Shown: positions 59,966-64,000 of the stretch, in pieces
Layout: every line of letters starts with the position of its first letter
How positions within the stretch are numbered: position 1 is the first letter of the stretch
Assembly: GCA_945952415.1 (NCBI GenBank)
Contig: CAMFIF010000008.1
Location: forward strand, 62,001-126,000
Origin: an uncultured Rhizobium sp.
Lineage (GTDB): Bacteria > Pseudomonadota > Alphaproteobacteria > Rhizobiales > Rhizobiaceae
Length of the DNA stretch: 64,000 nucleotides
Reading direction: 5' to 3'
Translations under genes and position numbers: made by a program
Notes under the pieces: model-generated
Databases searched by the model: none
What the model saw: only the letters and a program-made list of their open reading frames with translations
Told to the model about the DNA's origin: nothing

Positions 59966-60508
59966 TTACTGCGCGGGCTGTGCCGGATCGGCGGCCTTCT
60001 GCTTGCCGATCACCTCTTCCAGCTTCTTGTCGGTCTCGGTCGCGAGATCGCGGGAAATGCCGGCAGCCCAGATATCGGCGGCCTTGGCCATTTCGCGGGT
60101 GGCGATCGGACCGTCGGAAAGCAGCTTCTTGCCGGCCGGCGAGGTGTAGAAGGCGGTGATCGCGTTCAGCTCGTCCACCGTGAAGGTCTTGGCATAGATG
60201 GTCGCGGCTTCCTTTTCCAGATCGCCACGGCGACCGGCAAGCGCCAGCGCCTGCTCGTCCACGGCGGTGGTGATTTCGCCCTGGTAGTTGGGCGTTGCCT
60301 GGATCAGCTGGTTCTTCAGCTGCTCGGCAAGGCCGGGCAGGATGTTGTCGAACTGGGCGGTCGCATTGATGGCGCTGATGGCGGCACGCGCAGCCTTCAG
60401 CTGCTCCTCGGTCACGGCATCGTCAGCGCGCACCTGAGCGGAAAGCGCAATACCCGAAACCAGAATGGTCGCCGCGGCCCACCGGCCGAAACCCGCAAGA
60501 GTGATCAT
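59966..60508 (-). CDS. Secreted DUF2059 protein
   Basis: 180 aa with a signal peptide (WAAATILVSGIALSAQVRADD). The mature part contains the helical DUF2059 domain (KTFTVDELNAITAFYTSPAGKKLL near the middle), which is widespread in proteobacterial periplasms and of unknown function. ATG 60508 begins the signal peptide; the frame also opens at a GTG 30 bases upstream, which I reject. It follows rpiA with a gap of about 27 bases and may share its message. Confidence 0.88.
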   Translation of the reverse strand: MITLAGFGRWAAATILVSGIALSAQVRADDAVTEEQLKAARAAISAINATAQFDNILPGLAEQLKNQLIQATPNYQGEITTAVDEQALALAGRRGDLEKEAATIYAKTFTVDELNAITAFYTSPAGKKLLSDGPIATREMAKAADIWAAGISRDLATETDKKLEEVIGKQKAADPAQPAQ

Positions 60509-60534
60509 GAGTGTCCCATGCTCCTTTTTATTAT

Positions 60535-61230
60535 TCACAATGGCTTTAGCGTGCGCGCCCCTGCCGGACCGGCAATGATGGCAAGCGATGCGATGTTGAT
60601 GAACAGGCCATGTTCCACGACGCCGGGAATCGCGGCCAGTTCGGCTGACAGCGCCTCTGCATCAGGAATACGGCCAAATGATGCATCGATGATGAGATGG
60701 CCGCCATCGGTGTGGAAGAGATCCTGCCCGCTGCTGCGCAGCTTCAGCTCTCCCGACAGGCCAAGGCGATGCGCCGCGCGCTCGATGGCGATCCGCGTCG
60801 CCGTCTGGCCGAAGGGGTTCACCTCGATGGGCAGCGGGAAGGCGCCCAGCATCTCCACCTGCTTGGTTTCGTCGGCAATCACGATCATCTTCTTCGAGGC
60901 GCAGGCCACGATCTTCTCGCGCAGCAGCGCGCCGCCACCGCCCTTGATCAGGGTCAGGCGGGCGTCCAGCTCGTCCGCGCCGTCGATGGTCAGGTCCAGT
61001 TCCGGAAGCTCGTCCAGCGAGCGCAGGGTAATGCCCAGTTCCAGGCAGAGCCGCGCCGTGCGCTCGGAGGTGGGAACGCCCTCCACCCGCATGCCGCCGG
61101 CCACCTTTTCGGCCAGAAGCCGGACGAATTCGTCCGCGGTGGATCCGGTGCCGATTCCAAGCTTCATGCCGTCTTCGACATGCTCAAGCGCCGCGGCCGC
61201 GGCCTTGATTTTCATTTCGCGGGCGTCCAT
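60535..61230 (-). CDS. rpiA: Ribose-5-phosphate isomerase A
   Basis: 231 aa, the standard length of RpiA, which interconverts ribose 5-phosphate and ribulose 5-phosphate in the pentose phosphate pathway. The signatures are [12 protein letters not shown] (phosphate loop), [10 protein letters not shown] with the catalytic Asp, and [13 protein letters not shown] with the catalytic Lys. ATG 61230 is chosen, 11 bases after GGAG, because the frame upstream overlaps the divergent gph gene. The ribose 5-phosphate produced by the psuKG pathway would enter here. Confidence 0.96.
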   Translation of the reverse strand: MDAREMKIKAAAAALEHVEDGMKLGIGTGSTADEFVRLLAEKVAGGMRVEGVPTSERTARLCLELGITLRSLDELPELDLTIDGADELDARLTLIKGGGGALLREKIVACASKKMIVIADETKQVEMLGAFPLPIEVNPFGQTATRIAIERAAHRLGLSGELKLRSSGQDLFHTDGGHLIIDASFGRIPDAEALSAELAAIPGVVEHGLFINIASLAIIAGPAGARTLKPL

Positions 61231-61385
61231 GCGCCATTCGCTCCAGACTGTTGACGATGACCGCTGTTTACACGGCTCGCCGGGCAAACGAAAGCCAAAA
61301 GAAGCGGAAACGGGCGGATTGCTTTGCGTCACGCTTTCCCTTAACCCTCGCCCGTCGCTCAGCCTAACCGGAAGGGACCTGCGCC

Positions 61386-62057
61386 GTGGCCGCACCGCTC
61401 GCCGTTTTCGATCTCGATGGCACGCTCATCGATACTGCTCCCGATCTCATCGACAGCCTCAACCACACCATTGATGCGGCGGGTCTCGAACCGGTGACTT
61501 TCGACGATCTGACCCATCTCGTCGGCCATGGCGCGCGGGCCATGATCGAGCGCGCCTTTGCGCTGCGCGGCCACCCGCTGAACGAGGCGGATTTCCCGCC
61601 GATGCTGGATCGCTTCATCACCCATTATCTCGCCGGCATGCCCGGCAAGGGCGCCCCCTATCCCGGCGTCCTCGAGGCTATCGAGCGGCTCTCGGCGGCG
61701 GGCTGGAAGGTTGCCGTCTGCACCAACAAGATGGAAGGCCTCGCCCGGCGGCTCATCGAGACCAACGGCCTGACCGACCGCTTCGCCGCCATCACCGGCG
61801 GCGACACATTCACGGTCCGCAAGCCCGATGCCGCCCATCTGTTCGGCACCGTGGAACGCGCCGGCGCCGATTCCCGCCGCACGATCATGATCGGCGACAG
61901 CCTCAACGATATCCTGGTTGCCCGCAATGCAGGCGTCCCCTCCATCGCCGTACCCTTCGGCTATTCCGACCGTCCCCTCGCGGACCTCGCCCCCACCCAC
62001 ATCATCGCCCATTACGACGAACTGACGGTGGACCTGCTGGAGCGGCTGCTGGCGTAA
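61386..62057 (+). CDS. gph: Phosphoglycolate phosphatase (HAD superfamily)
   Basis: 223 aa HAD hydrolase with motif [15 protein letters not shown], motif [12 protein letters not shown], Lys in [11 protein letters not shown] and motif [21 protein letters not shown]. Phosphoglycolate arises from DNA repair (3'-phosphoglycolate ends) or from oxygenation reactions, and the enzyme yields glycolate. The start is a GTG at 61386, the first codon that gives [12 protein letters not shown]. It is divergent from rpiA with 155 bases between the starts. Confidence 0.92.
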   Translation: MAAPLAVFDLDGTLIDTAPDLIDSLNHTIDAAGLEPVTFDDLTHLVGHGARAMIERAFALRGHPLNEADFPPMLDRFITHYLAGMPGKGAPYPGVLEAIERLSAAGWKVAVCTNKMEGLARRLIETNGLTDRFAAITGGDTFTVRKPDAAHLFGTVERAGADSRRTIMIGDSLNDILVARNAGVPSIAVPFGYSDRPLADLAPTHIIAHYDELTVDLLERLLA

Positions 62058-62069
62058 GGGCATACGCCC

Positions 62070-62096
62070 ACAAAAAACCCCGCCGAAGCGGGGTTC
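62070..62096 (-). terminator. Terminator of the L,D-transpeptidase gene
   Basis: On the minus strand AACCCCGC and GCGGGGTT pair around TTCG and are followed by TTTTTTG. Eight bases past the stop codon. Confidence 0.85.
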
Positions 62097-62103
62097 CCAA
62101 ATC

Positions 62104-64000
62104 TCATACACCACGCGCCTTCGACGTAACCAAGAAGGCTTTGCGCGTATAGTCGTCGCGCTGGTAGACGTCGTCGTAATAGCGCACGATCCCGTCCTTG
62201 TCCGGCCAGGCGGTGAAGTAGGAGACATAGACCGGCACCTTCTGCGGCACCGAAATCGCCTGGTTGCCGGGCTTTGCCAGACGCTTGCCGATATCGTCCA
62301 CCGTGGTGCCGAGAACGGCGGCAGCCATGACGCGCGGCTCGGCGAGGCGGATGCAACCGTGGCTGAGCGCCCGCATGTCCCGCTTGAAGAAGCTCTTCGA
62401 GGGGGTGTCGTGCATGTAGATGGAATGGGTGTTGGGGAACAGGATCTTCAGCTCGCCCAGCGCGTTGTCGCTGCCCGGGGGCTGGCGCACGCCGACATTC
62501 TTCGTGTCGTACCAGTTCACCTCCGACGAGGAGACCTTGGAGCCAGCATAGGTCACCTCATAGCCAAGCCGGTCGAGATAGGAGGGGTCCTTGCGCAGCT
62601 TCGGCAGCATCTCGTTGACGATGATCGAGGCCGGCACGCCCCAATAGGGATGCAGCTCCACCGTTTCGATTTCGTCGTTGAAGAAATAGGTCTGGGTGCG
62701 CGGACCACCGACGACGACGCGCATGGAGAACTGCTCGCGGTTGTCGTTGTGGTAATAGGCCATGAAGGCCGGCTGGTTCACGAAGACATAGCGCGAGCCG
62801 AGGTCCTTCGGCAGCCAGCGCACCTGTTCCATCGCAACGATCAGCTTGTCGATCTTGGCGCTTTCCGAAACGCCCATCATCCGGCTGGCCGTCGCCTTGC
62901 CGATGATGCCGTCCGGCTTCAGGCCCGCTTCCTTCTGGTAATCCTCAACGAGCGCGACGATATCGGGCGTGTAGTCGGGCGAGCCGGCATAGCTCGCAAA
63001 GAGCGCCGCATGCTTTTCCTTCAGCGCATCCGATCCATGGCGCTTCAGCGCCGCCACGATATTGGCGACCTCGGGGTTGGACTGGCCCGGCTTCAGCGAG
63101 GCCGTGAGATTGATGACGATCGGCGTTTCGCTGCCGGAATCCTCCGCCTTCAGCCGCGCCAGCTCGGCCTTCAGGGCCTCGAACTGCGGGTTGGAGGGGT
63201 TGCGGCTGAGAATATAGGCACCCGGATTAGGCGAAAGGCTGATGAGCTTCAGCGCCGCGCCGAGATCCACATCCTTGCGCTTGAAATCGTGATAGCCGGA
63301 GAGCTTGTTCGGATCGATGCGCCCGCGCACCGCATCCTGCACATAGGCAAGCACCTTGGCGGACAGCGACAGCTCGAACTGCATCAGCACCCGGTTGCGG
63401 CCGAGCGCATCAGCGGAGTCGAAATTGAGCGGCGGAACGGAAACCGCGTAATCGGCGGGGTCGAGACCCACTTCGTCCGCCTTGCCGAGCACGGTGAGAA
63501 CAGAGCGGGCGCGGTCGTTCATCATGCTGCCCGTGACCCAGAGCAGCGGCTTGCCGCTGCCGTAATAGGCTTCAAGCGCCTTGGCGATGGGGTCCGTTGC
63601 CCGCACCTGGGCTTCGGTCAGGAACCGGCGCGGATCGGATGCGGCGTCGATGCCGGCGGCCGGCGCGTCGCTGGTGCTCACCGCGCTGGTCACGACGGGA
63701 TCGGCAAAGCGCGAGGAGGCGACAAGCCGCATGGGCTCGGCCTTGTAAGTATAATAGGTGGGCGCCTTCACCCGCGGCAGCGGGTCCTTGTCACCGGCAA
63801 GCGAACCGCCGGGCGGCGGCGGGAAGCCATTGGCCGAACCCGGCGGGCCGGCAACACCGGGCAGACCCTGCTGTTGCCCGACCATTTCCTGCGAACGGGG
63901 TTTCTTGGGGAAGAGAAAATCGAGAAGCGTGCCGGCATTGGCCGGACCCGCACCCATCATCATTGCCCCGGAAGAGAGCGCCAGCGCCAGCGCACCGGCC
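62104..64000 (-). CDS. L,D-transpeptidase (YcbB/LdtD type), 5' end outside window
   Basis: At least 632 residues; the frame runs off the right edge. Upstream of the Met at 63963 it continues as an alanine/leucine-rich signal peptide (AGALALALSSGAMMMG, cleaved after ANA), so the true start is beyond 64000. The mature protein has a putative peptidoglycan-binding domain (DIVALVEDYQKEAGLKPDGIIG, about residue 330 of the visible part) and the L,D-transpeptidase catalytic domain with HDTPSKSFFKRDMRALSHGCIRL, in which Cys is the nucleophile. It forms 3-3 crosslinks in the wall, the main crosslink type at the growing pole of Rhizobiales, or attaches lipoproteins. Confidence 0.93.
   Translation of the reverse strand, partial: AGALALALSSGAMMMGAGPANAGTLLDFLFPKKPRSQEMVGQQQGLPGVAGPPGSANGFPPPPGGSLAGDKDPLPRVKAPTYYTYKAEPMRLVASSRFADPVVTSAVSTSDAPAAGIDAASDPRRFLTEAQVRATDPIAKALEAYYGSGKPLLWVTGSMMNDRARSVLTVLGKADEVGLDPADYAVSVPPLNFDSADALGRNRVLMQFELSLSAKVLAYVQDAVRGRIDPNKLSGYHDFKRKDVDLGAALKLISLSPNPGAYILSRNPSNPQFEALKAELARLKAEDSGSETPIVINLTASLKPGQSNPEVANIVAALKRHGSDALKEKHAALFASYAGSPDYTPDIVALVEDYQKEAGLKPDGIIGKATASRMMGVSESAKIDKLIVAMEQVRWLPKDLGSRYVFVNQPAFMAYYHNDNREQFSMRVVVGGPRTQTYFFNDEIETVELHPYWGVPASIIVNEMLPKLRKDPSYLDRLGYEVTYAGSKVSSSEVNWYDTKNVGVRQPPGSDNALGELKILFPNTHSIYMHDTPSKSFFKRDMRALSHGCIRLAEPRVMAAAVLGTTVDDIGKRLAKPGNQAISVPQKVPVYVSYFTAWPDKDGIVRYYDDVYQRDDYTRKAFLVTSKARGV

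Overview
The window is GC-rich chromosomal DNA from an alphaproteobacterium, almost certainly a member of the Rhizobiaceae (Rhizobium/Agrobacterium/Sinorhizobium relatives). The grounds are a CckA hybrid kinase, a GTTC-N7-GTTC type SOS box in the recA promoter, a DksA with a degenerate zinc finger, a two-domain malic enzyme, a BluB gene behind a cobalamin riboswitch, and a 2227-residue coiled-coil membrane protein that matches the Growth Pole Ring protein (GPR/RgsE) of polar-growing Rhizobiales. No tRNA, rRNA, IS element, prophage or CRISPR array was seen; this is mostly core genome. Layout from left to right: 0.3-7 kb holds a conserved hypothetical gene, murI, trmJ, a 2-oxoglutarate oxygenase with a thioredoxin-like front domain, two tandem paralogous secreted proteins, icd and a glutathione transferase. 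7-16.5 kb holds an AraC/GyrI-like pair, a SulP transporter, alaS, recA with its SOS promoter, and the pseudouridine-degradation pair psuK-psuG. 16.6-25.6 kb holds cckA, a FliO-domain protein, dksA, a SixA-type phosphatase, a VOC protein, and a YcjX/YcjF-like pair. 25.7-29.3 kb holds the folP-folB-folK cluster, a DUF922 protease-like protein, a probable small RNA with an anti-Shine-Dalgarno loop, a 2Fe-2S ferredoxin and an Hpt protein. 29.7-43 kb holds the giant GPR homologue, a four-gene Mla/MCE lipid transport operon (permease, ATPase, MCE protein, lipoprotein), an MFS transporter and an LpxH-like phosphoesterase. 43-64 kb holds malic enzyme, a secreted protein, a chemotaxis receptor, a PAP2 phosphatase, riboswitch-controlled bluB, nadE, an LTA-synthase-like phosphoglycerol transferase, class II DAHP synthase, glutathione reductase, a DUF2059 protein, rpiA, gph and an L,D-transpeptidase cut by the window edge. 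Several genes share a theme of envelope building: GPR (growth pole scaffold), MurI and the L,D-transpeptidase (peptidoglycan), the Mla operon (outer-membrane lipid asymmetry), and the LTA-synthase-like and PAP2 enzymes (phosphorylated envelope glycans or lipids). The most interesting non-coding signals are an 11-bp-periodic array of Pho half-sites between nadE and the phosphoglycerol-transferase-like gene, a compact sRNA with a pyrimidine anti-SD hairpin loop, an SOS box inside the recA promoter with a second SOS-like box nearer psuK, and a perfect run of 11-residue repeats within the GPR homologue.
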